DNA of 64,000 bases, taken from Lycium barbarum (taxonomy: Eukaryota; Streptophyta; Magnoliopsida; Solanales; Solanaceae). The stretch covers positions 13,292,027 to 13,356,026 of the forward strand of contig NC_083345.1 of NCBI RefSeq assembly GCF_019175385.1, given 5' to 3'. A model generated the notes under the pieces. That model saw only the letters and a list, made by a program, of their open reading frames with translations. It was not told the DNA's origin and did not search any database. Each line of letters opens with the position of its first letter. The stretch's first letter is position 1. Both the position numbers and the translations under genes were made by a program. Positions 35,908-48,886 of the stretch are shown here, piece after piece.

Positions 35908-38250
35908 ATGCTAATTGATCCAGGTAGCTCGACTAATATCATCCGATGGAGAGTCATCGAACAGCTGGGACTACTAGATCAAATCGTGCCGGCAATACGG
36001 GTCCTCGACGGATTCAACATGACATGTGAAACGATGAAGGGTGAGATCATTTTACCGATCAATATGGCAGGAACTGCGCAACAGACAAAATTTTATGTGA
36101 TAGAGGGAGACATGGGATACAATACATTGCTGGGCAGACCGTGGATTCACCTCATGAGGGCAGTTCCCTCGACTATGCATCAGGTATTGAAATTCTCGAC
36201 CCCAGAAGGTATCAAAACGGTCCGTGGTGAACAGCAGATCGCAAAATAAATGTTCGCGGTTGAAGAATCCGTTAAGACTATAAAGGCGCCAGATTGGAAC
36301 GAAGGGAAGAATGCCAAATAGTAATCACAGATCCCGATCCCGGAATCTTCGGAAGATCGGAACGGAGACACACTAGACGAAGAATTAGAATTAGGAGTAC
36401 CGAGAACTTTTGTGGTGCCCGATGATTTTGATGCCACTAAGTCCACAGTCGAAGAACTCGAGTAAGTCATATTGTTCGTCCACCTACCAGAGAAGAAGGT
36501 ATACCTGGGCACGGGGTTAACCCCCGAGCTCAGGAAAGAATTTATTGAGTTTCTTAAAAATAACTCAGATTGCTTTGCTTGGTCCCATTTAGACATGACA
36601 GGTATTCCACCGGACGTGACGACACACAAGTTGAGCCTGGATCCAAGTTTTCCTCCGATCAAACAAAAGCAGAGGCCACAGCCCGAGTTAAAACATGCAT
36701 TCGTCAAAGACGAGGTAACCAAGCTCCTTAATATAGGATCCATTCGAGAGGTAAAATACCCAGATTGGTTAGCTAACGTGGTAGTAGTGCCTAAAAAGGG
36801 GAATAAGTTTAGAATGTGCGTAGATTATAAATATTTAAACAAAGCCTATCTGAAGGATTCATTTCCTTTGCCCAGCATCGATCGCATGATCGACGCTACT
36901 GTGGGTCATGACACGCTGAGTTTTCTCGATGCCTACTCCGGGTACAACCAAATACAAATGGACCTGAAGGATCGAGAAAAAACCTTCTTTATAACTAGAT
37001 CTGGCACATATTGTTATAATGTAATGCCCTTCGGCTTAAAAAATGTCGGTGCCACCTATCAGCGCTTAGTCAACCGCATGTTTGAACACCAAATAGGGAA
37101 ATCCATGGAAGTTTATATGGATGGCATGGTCGTTAAGTCCCTGCGAGCAGAAGACCACTTAAAAGTTTTGCAGGAAACTTTCAGTATATTGAGAAAGTAC
37201 AACATGAAGCTGAACCCGGAAAAATGTGCCTTCGGAGTCGAATAGGGCAAGTTTCTCGGATTCATAGTGTCAAACCGGAGAATCAAAATCAACTCGGATA
37301 AGATAAAGGCAATTGAAGATATCACAATGATAAACGACATCAAAGGGGTACAAAGATTGACGGGACGGATAGCTACCCTAAGCCGATTCATCTCCAGATC
37401 CTCGGACAAGAGTCACCGATTCTTCTCATTGCTAAAGAAAAAGGCTGACTTTGCATAGACCCCCGAATGTCAGATAGCCTTGGCAGAACTCAAAAGGTAC
37501 TTATCAAGCCCACCTCTACTCCACACGCCAAAAACGAACGAGCAGTTGTATCTATACTTGGCGGTGTCCGAGATAGCGGTGAGCAGTGTCCTGATTCGAG
37601 AGGAGAAAGGTACGCAATACCCGGTTTACTATGTAAGTAGAACCCTCGGTGACGCCGAAACCAGGTACCCACACTGGCAAAAACTCTCTTTGGCTTTATT
37701 GAGTGCATTTAGAAAATTAAAACCTTAATTTCAGTGTCATCCCATATGCGTCGTAACGTCGTACCCCTTAAGGAACGTCATGCATAAACCCGAACTCTCA
37801 GGCCGACTAGCAATGTGGGCTATGAAGAGTAGCGGGTATGATATTGACTACAAACCCGAACTGCAATCAAATCCCAAATACTAGCGGATTTCGTGGCCGA
37901 TTTTGCACCGGCCATGATCCCTTAGGTCGACAAGGAGATGCTTCTTGCCTCGGGGACTAGCACGGGAGTCTGGACCCTTTACTCGGATGGTGCGTCTAAT
38001 GTAAAAGGGTCTGGGTTAGGGATCGTTCTCAAACCTCCCTCAGGTGACATAATAAGACATCATAGAAGCAAGGTGCGATTCTCTCCTGGTGGTCAACCAA
38101 ACGAACGGAACCTTCGAAATCAAGGATGATAGAATGCGGAGATATCAGGAAAAATTATAGGTTGTCCTTCGCCGGTTAAAGGAATGGACGTTGGAACTCG
38201 TACCCCGGGATCAAAATAATGAGGCGGATGCCCTGTCAAATCTGGGATCT
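35908..38250 (+). pseudogene. pol part 1: protease, reverse transcriptase, RNase H
   Basis: Protease (LIDPGSSTNII...NTLLGRPWIH) at 35908-36249. Stops follow, then the reverse transcriptase (VDYKYLNK...FLDAYSGYNQIQM...MPFGLKNVGATYQRL). The RT active-site motif reads YMDG, whereas the family has two aspartates there. The RNase H-like region (37267-37728, then 37938-38129) is shifted in frame and interrupted by stops at 37243, 37456 and 37726. The fragment ends at '...DALSNLGSS' where the 2.7-kb element is inserted. Not functional. Confidence 0.9.
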
Positions 38251-38257
38251 TCGGTCG

Positions 38258-40961
38258 TGTCACACCCCGACGTTACTAGGGTGTGATGGGCACCCGACCC
38301 CTTATCTAGGGCCGAGCGAACCCGCTAACTCTTATTACATACATAGACTCTTGAATCACTTAAGAATAAAATACATGGTAAGCTCTCCAATTTTTTTTAT
38401 TTTTTTTCATAAGTATATTCTGACATCCTGTAAGACTCGTGACATGAAGCATAATAACATATCGGCTGCTTACAGACTGACAACCTAATTCCCATGACTC
38501 TGTCTGCAAAGTCTCTAACATGGAATAGAACATCATAGCATATACTTGGACTTGGCAATCCTCCGGGACAAATGGAGTTCGCCATCTCCGCTGGAATGTC
38601 TTCAGTAAGGTATTCTAATCATCTGGGAGTACCTGCGCGGCATGAACGCAGCCCCCGAAGAAGAGGGGTCAGTACGAGTAATGTACTGAGTATGTAAGGC
38701 ATGAATAGTACCATAATAAAGGAATATACAGTATGAATAATATCGGGATAGACATATGGAGCTTATCCTGGAACAGATGTAACTTGTACATAGGAATGCC
38801 TTTCTGCAGATGTCATGCATGCTTAGTTTCTTTTTCAGGAAAACGGTGTTTCTTATTTACATATACAGAAAACAGAACATTTCAGAAAACGGTGTCCTTC
38901 GTTTACATTCACAGACGCCGAGTACATCGGCTCTCCCACCCCCCTCCCCAACAGTGTCCCAATATATATATATATCACAAATACAGACGCCGTATCCGGC
39001 TCTCCCATAATCCCGTATAATAGAAGTATCCTCGTTAGCATAGTTACAGTACTTGTCATTCGGTGGACGGAATAAGGATCAAAAGTTTTCTTTGGATTCT
39101 GCTTCAAAACAGATCAAACGGAACAATAGGGAAAATCCGGGGACAATGGGCCCACCTCGGGTCAAATGAGGCGGCGTACCAAATTTACATATGTTATATG
39201 TCATGGCGTTACTTATGAGGGTTTAGGGTCATCGGGTCCGATTTATGCGAATTCTAGGGGTTTAGGACATTCTTTCAACATTTTGCACACTTTTTAATTC
39301 AATTCTACTGATTGAAAAAGGGGAAACTTTAGATGCGGATTCCGGAGAATAGGTTTGTCCCCGAGATTCATATCCAACATATTATGTCTAAGACATGCCA
39401 TAGAAAGAAGGGTTAAGCCTTACATACCTTTTCTGCTTCTTATGCGACTCCAAATTTACGTTCCAAATTCGCCAAAATCTACAAATTGGTCATGTTTACC
39501 AAAACTTGATTAGAGCCTTTAGAATTGAATTCTTAAAGTAACACTTTGTCTGCCGAAATTTCGGCAGCATTTCCCCTGTAAATACTCCATCCCACCAAGT
39601 TCAACTTGGCCAATTCTAATCAACAACAATCCGGGAATTCAACCCGGCCAAACTATCAACAACAATACCAACGAATATTCTAGCAACATTTCAACATTCA
39701 ATTCAATTCACATAATGTTCCAACGACTTATTCGACACACTATTTCATCCGAAACCTTTAACTCCAACCCCAATCATACATTTCATTATCGTTCATATAC
39801 GTTAACTTCAACCACACCATTCATTCTATATCGCATAATCCATAACGACGATAACCACAATATCAAATTACATCAATTTACCATAACTTACCAAACAATA
39901 CCATTTTCGGCCACAACAACTTCTTACATATTTTTATACAATTTCATCCATCTCTACACATTACAACCACAACAACATGCTACATTAGTTCAATCTTTCC
40001 TCACAACATTACACATACCATACACGGCCACTTACAACATCCATATTTTCATGGCTTTTATTCATCTCCACATACCATAACAACCATAACATTAAATAAA
40101 ATTAGTTCATCATTCCAATCATAATACACAATATACACGGCCATACACTATATATATATATATGTATGTATTTCACGGCCACACATCAAACACACATACT
40201 TTCATGAATTCCATCCATTTTCACACATTACAATACTCACAAACCATCCATGACACATAAAAGGGATGAAAACCTTACCTTTCTCTTCAACTTCCCACTT
40301 GGTTTAGGGTTGGTATATGACACCAAAAAGCCTTCTACTTGCTTCAACAATCACTCCATGATGTAGAGGACCCTCAAATTAGTAGGATTGCTAGGAGAAA
40401 ATATTTTTTGATCAAGAATTCAAAGGAGTGATTTTTCCAAGCCCTTGGCCGAATGGCCTAGGCTTGGTTTTCTCTTCTTTTTTTTTTTTTCCTTTTTGTT
40501 CCTCTTTTTTCTTGAATTGGAAGACCACACCTATATATATATACATGGTTATAGTAGCATGTGAGGGGCACATGCCCCTCTCTAGAATTTTCTCTTCTTT
40601 TTCCATTTTCCTTTTTCTAGAGTTTTCTTGAAATTTTTGCAAAAGATGACCAAATCTTCTTGCCATGCAAGCTTTGACCACATGCATAAATTCCCCCTTT
40701 TTTTTCCAGCCAAAATGGCCTTTTATGAATACCTTGCGAAATTACCATTTTGCCCCTAAGCTCCCGCATTATTATCATGAACCCTTTTGCGAATTTTCCT
40801 TCTTACCCTCGGCCTTTCTCAACATTTCCATTCTACTAATGCCCATAATTAATATTTATAATCAACTTGTACATTGAAGTACATTTGGGGAAATGATTGT
40901 TCCCTTAACTTCATCACGACTACCTTAGAATATCCGAACGTATAAAATACGGGATATAACA
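38258..40961. mobile_element. Nested solo-LTR-like element, 2.7 kb
   Basis: It begins TGTCACACCCC, ends ATATAACA, and is flanked by the 5-bp repeat GGTCG (38253-38257 and 40962-40966). Host coding sequence of the gypsy element resumes exactly afterwards. TG...CA ends and a 5-bp target duplication fit an LTR. There is no gag or pol inside, so it is probably a solo LTR of another gypsy family with long LTRs. The ORFs in it (such as 39715-40080) are low-complexity Thr/His/Ile stretches and not genes. Confidence 0.85.
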
Positions 40962-40966
40962 GGTCG

Positions 40967-42300
40967 AATCAGAAGGGTTCGACTCCGGAACCATGCTGCA
41001 ACTGACAAAATCGATCATAGAGATCGGCCACTCCGAGATAAACTAAACCAGCTTCACTTGGGATTGGAGGAACAAGTACATAGACTATCTTCAAATAGGA
41101 AAGCTACCATCCGATGCCAAGGAATCAAGAGCCCTCCGAACCAAAGCATCTAGATTTTGTTTGGTCGATAGCTAGTTATACAGAAGGTCATTCCACGGCC
41201 CCTTGGCGAGATGCCTAGGGCCAGGAGAAACCGACTATGTTCTGAGGGAAGTTTATGAGGGGACTTGCGGAAACCATTCTGGAGCCGATTCATTGGTCCG
41301 CAAGCTGATCAGAGCGGGGTACTACTGGAATGAGATGGAGGAAGACGCCAAAACCTTCGTTTGAAAATGTAACGAATGCCAAAGGCATGCCCCGTCAATA
41401 CACCAACCCGCGAAAGAGCTCCATCCGGTCCTTTCCCCATGGCCGTTCATGAAATGGGGCATGGATATAGTAAGGCCTTTGCCATGGGCCCCAGGTAAGA
41501 TGCAATTTATTTTACTTATGACTGATTATTTCTCTAAATGGGTCGAAGCACAGGCACTCGAGACAGTCAGGGACAAAGAGGTCATTCATTTCATTTACGA
41601 CCATATAATCTGTCGATTCGGGGTACCAGCGGAGATCACATGTGATAACGGGAAGCAGTTCATAGGTAGCAAGGTCAGCAAGTTTTTCGAACAATACAAA
41701 ATCAAGAAAATCTTATCAACCCCGTATCACCCGAGCTAGAATGGTCAGACCGAGTCTACCAATAAAACTATACTGCAGAATTTAAAGAAAAGACTGGCTT
41801 GCTCTAAGCACCAATGGAAGGAGGTTCTACCTGAGGTTTTATGGGCCTACCGCACAACGCTAAGATCAAGCACTGGGGAGACTCCGTTTTCCCTTGTATA
41901 CGGAGTCGAGGCCCTGATACCCGTCGAAGTTGGTAAGCCAAGCTTAAGATTCCGTTATGCCACTGAAGACTCGAACCATAAAGCAATGTTTGTCAATCTG
42001 AATCTCGTGGACGAAAGGAGGGAAGCTGCTCATATCCGGATAGCCGTACAAAAACAGATGATGCAAAGATATTATAACCGGAGGACCAACCTCAGGCATT
42101 TTCAGATTGGGGACTTGGTACTGAGGAAGGTCACACTTCATACGAAGAACCCTCATGAAGGGAAATTAGCCCCGAATTGGGAAGGACCATACCGAGTCAC
42201 TGGAATAACCGGGAAAGGTTCTTATCAGCTCCAGAACGAAGACGGACAACAACTGAAACATAACTGGAATGTAGCACACCTAAAACGATATTACTGTTAA
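40967..42300 (+). pseudogene. pol part 2: integrase
   Basis: The HHCC zinc-finger region (GNHSGADSLVRKLI...CNECQRHA) carries a TGA in place of Arg at about 41362. The catalytic core shows WGMDIV, TCDNGKQF and NGQTES, so all three acidic residues are present, but a TAG lies just before NGQTES at 41737. The C-terminal part (FQIGDLVLRKV...NWEGPYRVTG) is the usual gypsy integrase tail and ends at a natural stop at 42298. Phase is kept across the stops. Confidence 0.9.
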
Positions 42301-42819
42301 AGGTACGAATAACTTTTCTTTTGTTTTCTTCTCTCTCGATCTAACCACGCAGGGATACAGTCTGAGGGACAACGAAGCAGCACAACGGAAACTGGGAAGT
42401 CATAGACTTAGGACTGAAAGCACGTGCTGCACTCTTTTTCCCTTTGACCGTTTTGTCCCGAAGTGGGTTTTCGGAAAGATTTTTAATGAGGCAGCGCTGA
42501 ACAGCGTGCTACGCATATAGAGCATACCGATCAAAGATCGGAGACCGGGGACTGCACATACCAGGTTAATAGTACCCGAGCCCTCATACTTCAGACTCGA
42601 ATACTAGGGGACTATTATACCATGAGTTAAGTGATAACTATGTAAAAGTTAAGGCCTGAACGATAGGATCAGATGTAAAGACCAAACGATCAATTGAATC
42701 GTGTCCACTTAGTTTGTTCTTGCCGCGGCAACAATTGCGAATGCATCCCTGGCCAATTTTTCAATAAAAAACTTACTTCGATCAAAAGGATCTAATGTTG
42801 CCAAATACCAAAAAACTAC

Positions 42820-42960
42820 GGCGTAAACAGTTAAAGACTACGGTCTAAACTATGGCGTAAACAGTTAAAGACTACTGTCTAAAAAACATATGCAAGCTCG
42901 AAAGTTGCGACCTAAACGGTTAAAGACCACGGTCTAAAAACACAAAAATGTTGTGATTAA
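42820..42960 (+). repeat. Short tandem repeats downstream of integrase
   Basis: Variants of 'cggcgtaaacagttaaagac' followed by 'tacggtctaaa' occur three to four times. Tandem repeats between integrase and the 3' LTR are common in Tat elements. Confidence 0.6.
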
Positions 42961-43237
42961 GTCTGTCTTGCAAATTATAAATAAAGCAACGACTAAAGTC
43001 AACACGGACTAAAACCCAATCACGAGCCGTTACCACTTGAATTTTATCCTAGCCGAAATAATATGGCAAATTATAATGATGGAATAAACCGAACAAACAT
43101 TGAACCGAGGAATACTTTGCAAATATCAAATACAAATTTTGATTTTCATACATACATAAAGTAGATTTACAAAGGCTCGGACTAGTGGCCTCAAAACAAA
43201 AGTGTAAAAACAAAAGAAGGGACGTAAGGCCCCGAAC

Positions 43238-45969
43238 CTAATCTTCACCCGACACCTCGGCCTCTTCATCGGCTGACTCGAGGTCGATATCTGAATCCTC
43301 AGGGTCGAACGTAGCCTTTGCTTCCGCTTCAAGCTTTTTGGCTTCCTCGATCATATCTGATATGTCCACGCCTGTGGGTTGAACTTCTTCGAGGGTTTTC
43401 CTTCGGGATAAGCACCGCTCGTACTCGGCTTGAAGGTTACTGGCATTTTCGGCAGCAGTCACATCGGCCTTGTATTGCTCTAACATATCGTCATAACTCG
43501 AGATCTGGTCAAGAGCCTTTCCATGCTCAGCTTGCAGATCGGTGATGACCTAGTTCAATCAATCCCGTTCAGCTTCGACCACAGCAAGTGATGAGCTAAG
43601 GCCATTCATTTGTTCCACCGACGCCTGAAGCTGCTTCCTGAGAACATCACGCTCGGCCACAGTGCCGATGGTCATTTCGTGGAGGACATTAAACTCGGGC
43701 TTGATCCCATCCAGCTCTGCCCGAAGTTGGTCGATCTGGCTAATATAAGCCCGGGCCTGAGAAGGAAAGGCGTTAGCATCGGCCGTTAAAGATTTATTGA
43801 AAACTTCGAAAGCCCTTACCTTCTCTGCCAACTGATCACGCTCCTGCTTAGCCTCGGCAGTTTCGTTTCGAGCCACTGTTAAGTCCGACTTCAGGATAGA
43901 AAGGTCAGGAAGAGACGAGATATATTGCAATTTCTGCTCGTACAGATCCATGAGCTCGTCCACCTCATGACTTTTTCTTTTAAGCTCCTCCTTGAGCCGG
44001 CCCACTTCATGCCTGAGCCGGTGAAAGCTGGCATGATGAAGCACGGAGGCCTATAAGAGAAAGAGGGAAAAACTAAATGAAAAGAGCACAAGAACAAAAC
44101 TTACCCGGTTCAATGCCTGCTGGGCCTCGTTGAAAAGGCATGATTCGCTGACTTCATCCATTTTTCGACGGTCTTCCTGGGACACCAGAGGGTATAAATA
44201 GCTGGCCACCCCGGCCGGCCCCGATAGCATGTTCATGTCGGCCGACACCTTGAAAGTTATTAGCCTCTTCCGATTCAGGTCGGTACTAGGGGCAGGAAAC
44301 AGCTTCTCCAAAACCCGAAATGATTGGCCATGGGGATGGACAAATGCTCGAAACCCGACATACCCGGAGCGGGTATTTCATAACCCTCATGACCGAATGC
44401 CCTTTTCTCGATCATCTTGCCTTTGGATTTTTCGACATCGGCGGGAATATCCACCAATGGCGGCGGAGAATCCTGTATGCAAATTATTGTCTCAGATGAG
44501 GCCATAGCTTGTATCGGAAGGACGGAACCAATACCGTACAGAGGCGAAATATTAGGAAACTTTGAACATGATACAGATGAAGTTGCCTTCGATCCAGCGG
44601 ATGCCCCGACCTTCAACCCGATGCTCCCTGCGTCCGTCGGTCTCGAGATGCCCCTCGATCCAGCCGAAATTCGACTCGAGTCTTCCACCAATGGTGGAGT
44701 GATTTCAACAGAACCGGTCAGATCATGCTCGAGGAGCTCGTTAATAAGACGATGCCCACCCAATGGCTGATCATCATCGTCAGAATGGTCCAATAGTTGA
44801 CCAACAACCTCAGCATCCAAAGCACGGGCCGAGACATCTTCCGATGAGGTCTCTCGGATAATGATCCTCGATCTTTTCCTGGCCTGGGTAGGAGCTCGAG
44901 AAGATTCGGAGGGTCTTATTTTCTTTTTTCAGCTGGGTCTCCCTAATCAGAAGCTTCAATATCTTGCTCATCAGCTGAGGCCTCGGCAGTTTCCTGGCCT
45001 CGAATTCTAGTGGCCTTTGATAAACCTGTGAAGCAAAAAGAAGAACAGTCCTTATCAATCTAACGTGGCGTATTGCGTAGAAAAGAAAGGACGACGCTTT
45101 AAGGGAAGGACTTATCGTGGGTTCCAGCCTCCCAACAGGATCGGGATAAACGTATCCAGGTACGATCGACATAAGTAAGTTGGGAATAGATTTTCCCAAT
45201 CCACTGGTCGAGGTTAGGAACCGCACCGAGGGTTCGGATAAGTGTTGTATACACATGAGCAAATAAAAGGTTCAGTACAGGTGCAGGCACATGGCCATAT
45301 CGTACCAACATAAAGTTACTTACGGTTTGGGTTCCATCTCTCGAAAAACGATAATTTGTCAACGGGAATCAGATCCGGTGTCCTGACTCGGTCAAACCTG
45401 CCCTGCCAGCCTCGGTCTCTATCTTCGTCCAGAAAAGAGAAGGGCGCTTGTTCGGCTCGTTTTGAGAGTTTAATCATTCCCCCTCTGAAGACACGGAGGC
45501 TATATAGCTGAAGTAGATGGTGTACCGTGAATGGAATATTTACGTTTGAAGTAAAATAACGGAGGAGCACAACGATCCTCCAAAATGACTGGTGAATTTG
45601 GTCGAGGGTAATCTCGTACCGTTTGCAGAAATCGACCACCACAGGGTCGAGTGTGCTGAATGTGAAAGGGTAGGTATAAACACTTAAATACCTTTCCACG
45701 TAGGTCGTTATGGCTTCGTCCTGGTCAGGGATAACGACCTCCTTACCTTTCCACCCGTAATCTTCTTTGACTTGCTCGAGTTTATTCGGGGGTATCGTGC
45801 ACAAATAGGCCGATATTTCGACACCTCGATCCCCCTATAGAGAAGGTTTATCGACCTTGAAGTCCCGGATGGTCGAAAATTCTTGAGGAATAAAGTCAGT
45901 CAGCAGTGGCTCTGGTTTAGGAGCCGAAGAGGTCTCACCAGCATTAGCCTTTGAAGATTTGCTCGTCAT
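43238..45969 (-). pseudogene. Antisense ORF 1 (PF04195-like) of the Tat element
   Basis: Reading on the minus strand from MTSKSSKANAGETSS (45969), the frame continues past a TAG at about 45835 into a domain (45804-45316; YEITLDQIHQSFWRIVVLL, VHHLLQLYSLRVFRGGMIKL). This resembles the 'putative gypsy type transposon' family PF04195 as I remember it. Further exon-like blocks follow at 45262-44820, 44820-44275, 44311-44051, a long coiled coil at 44044-43559, and an acidic end (EDSDIDLESADEEAE) at 43486-43238. Donor/acceptor-like sites separate the blocks. Function is unknown. Confidence 0.7.
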
Positions 45970-46755
45970 TTCGGAATTATGAAAATAAGAAGGTTTTGAG
46001 TGAAGGTTTGAAGATATGAAGATCAACGTATCCAAGGCACACGAAGGCAAAATTCCCTTTGGTAAAAGTCGAAAAGTGAAAAATAAAAGGGAAAACTTGC
46101 TTTTATAGAGTGGGACCAAGACGGTTTGCCTTCCGCAACCGTCCTCAGAGCCAACAGGGCCTCGACACGTGTCGATGTCAGACGGATGTGACCTTGATCC
46201 TATCTAATCATGGGAAGCGTATGCGAGAAGGAACCGGGACGTCCACTGAACCAACATATCGCTCTTAAACGGGTCGACCTTCCGAAGAAACCTAGATCGG
46301 GACCTCGTACAAACACCTCCATGATCGAGCAAAGCTTCCGAATAAGTCGCAAAGGATGTGGTTTCGAACCAGTCGTGGCCGAGTTTAATAATAAGATGTT
46401 CGACTATGGTGGCCGGCAGCATAACATTTCGGGTTTTTACGGATTATGGAGCAAGTGATTATTGATTGAATATAACAAAGGCATATACAAAGGTTTGGGT
46501 ACAAACAATACACACGGAATGCTCAATGAAGTCCAATAACAACCAATTTGCCATCCCATTAAAGATTTTTTCCATTTCACAAAATTCTGACTATGTCGGA
46601 TACATCAGTACATCAGAAAAAGCAGAAGAAACCCTACTCTACGACCATTAATTGGAAAACAAAAGTAGACAGCCACACCCTTAATCAACCTAACAAGTTG
46701 GAGGATGAGATCTCCGAGCCAATCCACGGGATGCAGCAATGATGGGTGATACCGA

Positions 46756-47864
46756 TTAGATATCCCCGTGGCTTGCGCCAGAGGCGGATGACCCGGGGAT
46801 ATCCAATCCCGGTAAATCTTTCTCATCGAGCACAATCGTTGGCGGAGCTTCGCCTGAAGGCATTTCCCGACGGGTCCCCATAATATGACGAGTTCGAACT
46901 CGAACTCCAACCCCCGAATGCACAACGGGAAAACTTCCAGCCTCCCTGCGTCTAGGTGGCCTCGGTGCAGCAGGTGTTCTTCTTTCCCGAACTACGTCCT
47001 CAGCTATCGACTTTCCCTTCGAAGCCCTCCTCGTCTGAAGTCCTGAAAATCAAAGGTATTGAGTTAGGATATAATGCAGGGAAATGAGGGTCGAAACGAT
47101 CAGATTAAGAAATTACCGTGGTCTTTGCCTTTCCACCCTTCAGGTGCCATTCTTCTCCAAGAACGGCCTAAGCTACGAGAAGCTCGGAGAAGGGCAATCA
47201 CCCATGCAAAGATAGCAGTTTCAAGCTTGGGTTCAAGCGGATTCGGCGAAGGGTTCCACACTTCGGGAAAATCGGCAGATGATGGACGGTGAAGTTGAAC
47301 TGTGCGTATCATCACAAACCGGTGAAGCTATCCTCAATCATAATCGTCTTAGGGGTCGATTAGGCTTCGGCTCCCCGTGGGAAGCATCTGAACAATTCCC
47401 CCTCGGATCACCCGAGGTACATATAAATGAAGCAAATGGTCAAGGGTGAAAGCGACTCCGGCTGCATTGGCCAACTTCTCAATACAATACACGAGCCTCC
47501 AAATTTGCGGGGCGATCTCCCCGATACATAATCGATACCGACGACAGAAGTCCTCGATCACTCGATAAATAGGGAGGGTGAACCCTATAGCAAAGAGATA
47601 AGTATATGATAACGAGTAACCGGCAACATGATGATTTATTTTCACACCATCCCCAATGGGGAGGATGTCGACGTCTGCGCCTAGATGGAAATATTCCCTG
47701 ACCGTAGTAATGGCGTTATCACCGATACAGATTTCGAAATTCTCCACCAGGTCGAGATGACTGAGAACTTTACAGTCGTTCGTATAGATAAAACCCGACG
47801 GAACAATACCAACAACGATAGATTCTAACCCTCTATCAGAACCAGCGGTTCCAGTTGATGGCAT
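46756..47864 (-). pseudogene. Antisense ORF 2, a shorter relative of ORF 1
   Basis: This begins MPSTGTAGSDRG at 47864. The same domain appears (FCRRYRLCIGEIAPQIWRLV, TLDHLLHLYVPRVIRGGIVQM), aligning with ORF 1 at 45316-45804 but clearly diverged. A possible continuation (VWNPSPNPLEPKLE, 47315-47100, and DLPGLDIPGSSASGASHGDI to 46756) follows after intron-like gaps. The coiled-coil part of ORF 1 is absent. Two related antisense genes in one element suggest an old internal duplication or recombination. Confidence 0.65.
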
Positions 47865-48280
47865 GAACGAATGCTAATCTTCACCCTAAGTCAATAACGG
47901 TATGTAAGCCATGTTCGTGGAAGGTTTTCCTTAACGATAAGTAGTCACGCCCTGAAAAAAGAAGATTGAAGATCCAAGGAGTATTATGGGCTCAATACAG
48001 GAATAGCAGTAGGTTTTGAGGTGGAGCAAAGTGAGATTTGAAGAAGTGCGCAGATGCATGGAAAAGAAAGAAGACATGGGCTTTATATAGAAAGAGAATC
48101 AAGAGATCCTGTAGCGTATCAAGGACTCTGATACAAGGAGGATTCCCCAAAAAAAAGTTGGCGGCTGGGTAATGATGACCTAGCATCGGACAGAGTGAGA
48201 ATTGACTGAAAGGTCTTGTCCTAGGTAATTGGAGATGGCTGTTCAGCTTATTTGGGTGTCAGTAATTGTAGTACCTCGGG

Positions 48281-48296
48281 AAATGGGGGGACTATC
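48281..48296 (+). promoter_or_regulatory. Polypurine tract
   Basis: 'aaatggggggactatc' lies directly before the 3' LTR. The purine-rich part primes plus-strand DNA synthesis in LTR elements. Confidence 0.75.
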
Positions 48297-48881
48297 TGTA
48301 TCGGGTAAAACCGAGGATACAGGCACGCTCGGTTTTCCGTTGTCATAGTTATGCTCGGTCACGATACGACCGTCTCATCGGGAACGAGGCTTCGAGTTCG
48401 GGGCGGGATGAGGCGATAAAGGAAGGGCGGTTGACTACCACAAGGAGAAAACCAAAATATCCGCCCTCAACCGGATAATTCGGCGTCGATCTCGGTAAAA
48501 CAGCTATCACCATATTTATTTTCTTTATTTAGAATTGTACTAGGGTTGAAACTCCTCTACTATATAAAGAGGAGGTTTTCATCCATTAAAGGGGTTGGCA
48601 ACAGAAAGAAAGAAAGAGTTCATATCAAAAGATAAAAGAATTACTTGTATTCACCTCCATTTTTGTTCTTGAGTTCATTTCTATTATCCATCGTATACAG
48701 ACTCAGCATAGAGTATCGACCTCGGTTTTCATACCCAAGGCTGGACTTAATTAACATCTGGTCAGATCTGTTTTCTTGTTCACTTATTGGTTTCCCTTGT
48801 AATCTAATATCAAATTGAACTTAGCCACATATCTTAGGCATCACGCATAAATTTAATTGTTCCCCATTTTAAGGTTAAACA
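48297..48881 (+). repeat. 3' LTR
   Basis: 585 bp, TGTATCGGG to TTAAACA, aligned end to end with the 5' LTR. Followed by the GTTTG target duplication. Confidence 0.93.
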
Positions 48882-48886
48882 GTTTG

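Larger units (their letters stand above)
33400..48881 (+). mobile_element. Ty3/gypsy LTR retrotransposon, Tat type, with a nested element
   Basis: LTRs lie at 33400-33985 and 48297-48881, both starting TG and ending CA. The 5-bp flank GTTTG is present on each side (33395-33399 and 48882-48886). The order is LTR, primer-binding site, gag, protease, reverse transcriptase, RNase H, [2.7-kb insertion], integrase, antisense ORFs, polypurine tract, LTR. Antisense ORFs between integrase and the 3' LTR are characteristic of the plant Tat lineage. Coding regions carry many in-frame stops, mostly Gln/Trp/Arg codons turned into stops. By eye the LTRs differ at roughly 30 of 585 positions, mostly transitions, so the insertion is old and not active. 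Confidence 0.93.

Noticed and set aside
39715..40080. 121-codon Thr/His/Ile-rich ORF
   Set aside because: Lies within the nested LTR-like element in low-complexity AT-rich DNA; no family features.
43126..44770. Plus-strand ORFs such as 44417-44770
   Set aside because: Opposite-strand shadows of the antisense ORF region, which has domain and coiled-coil support.
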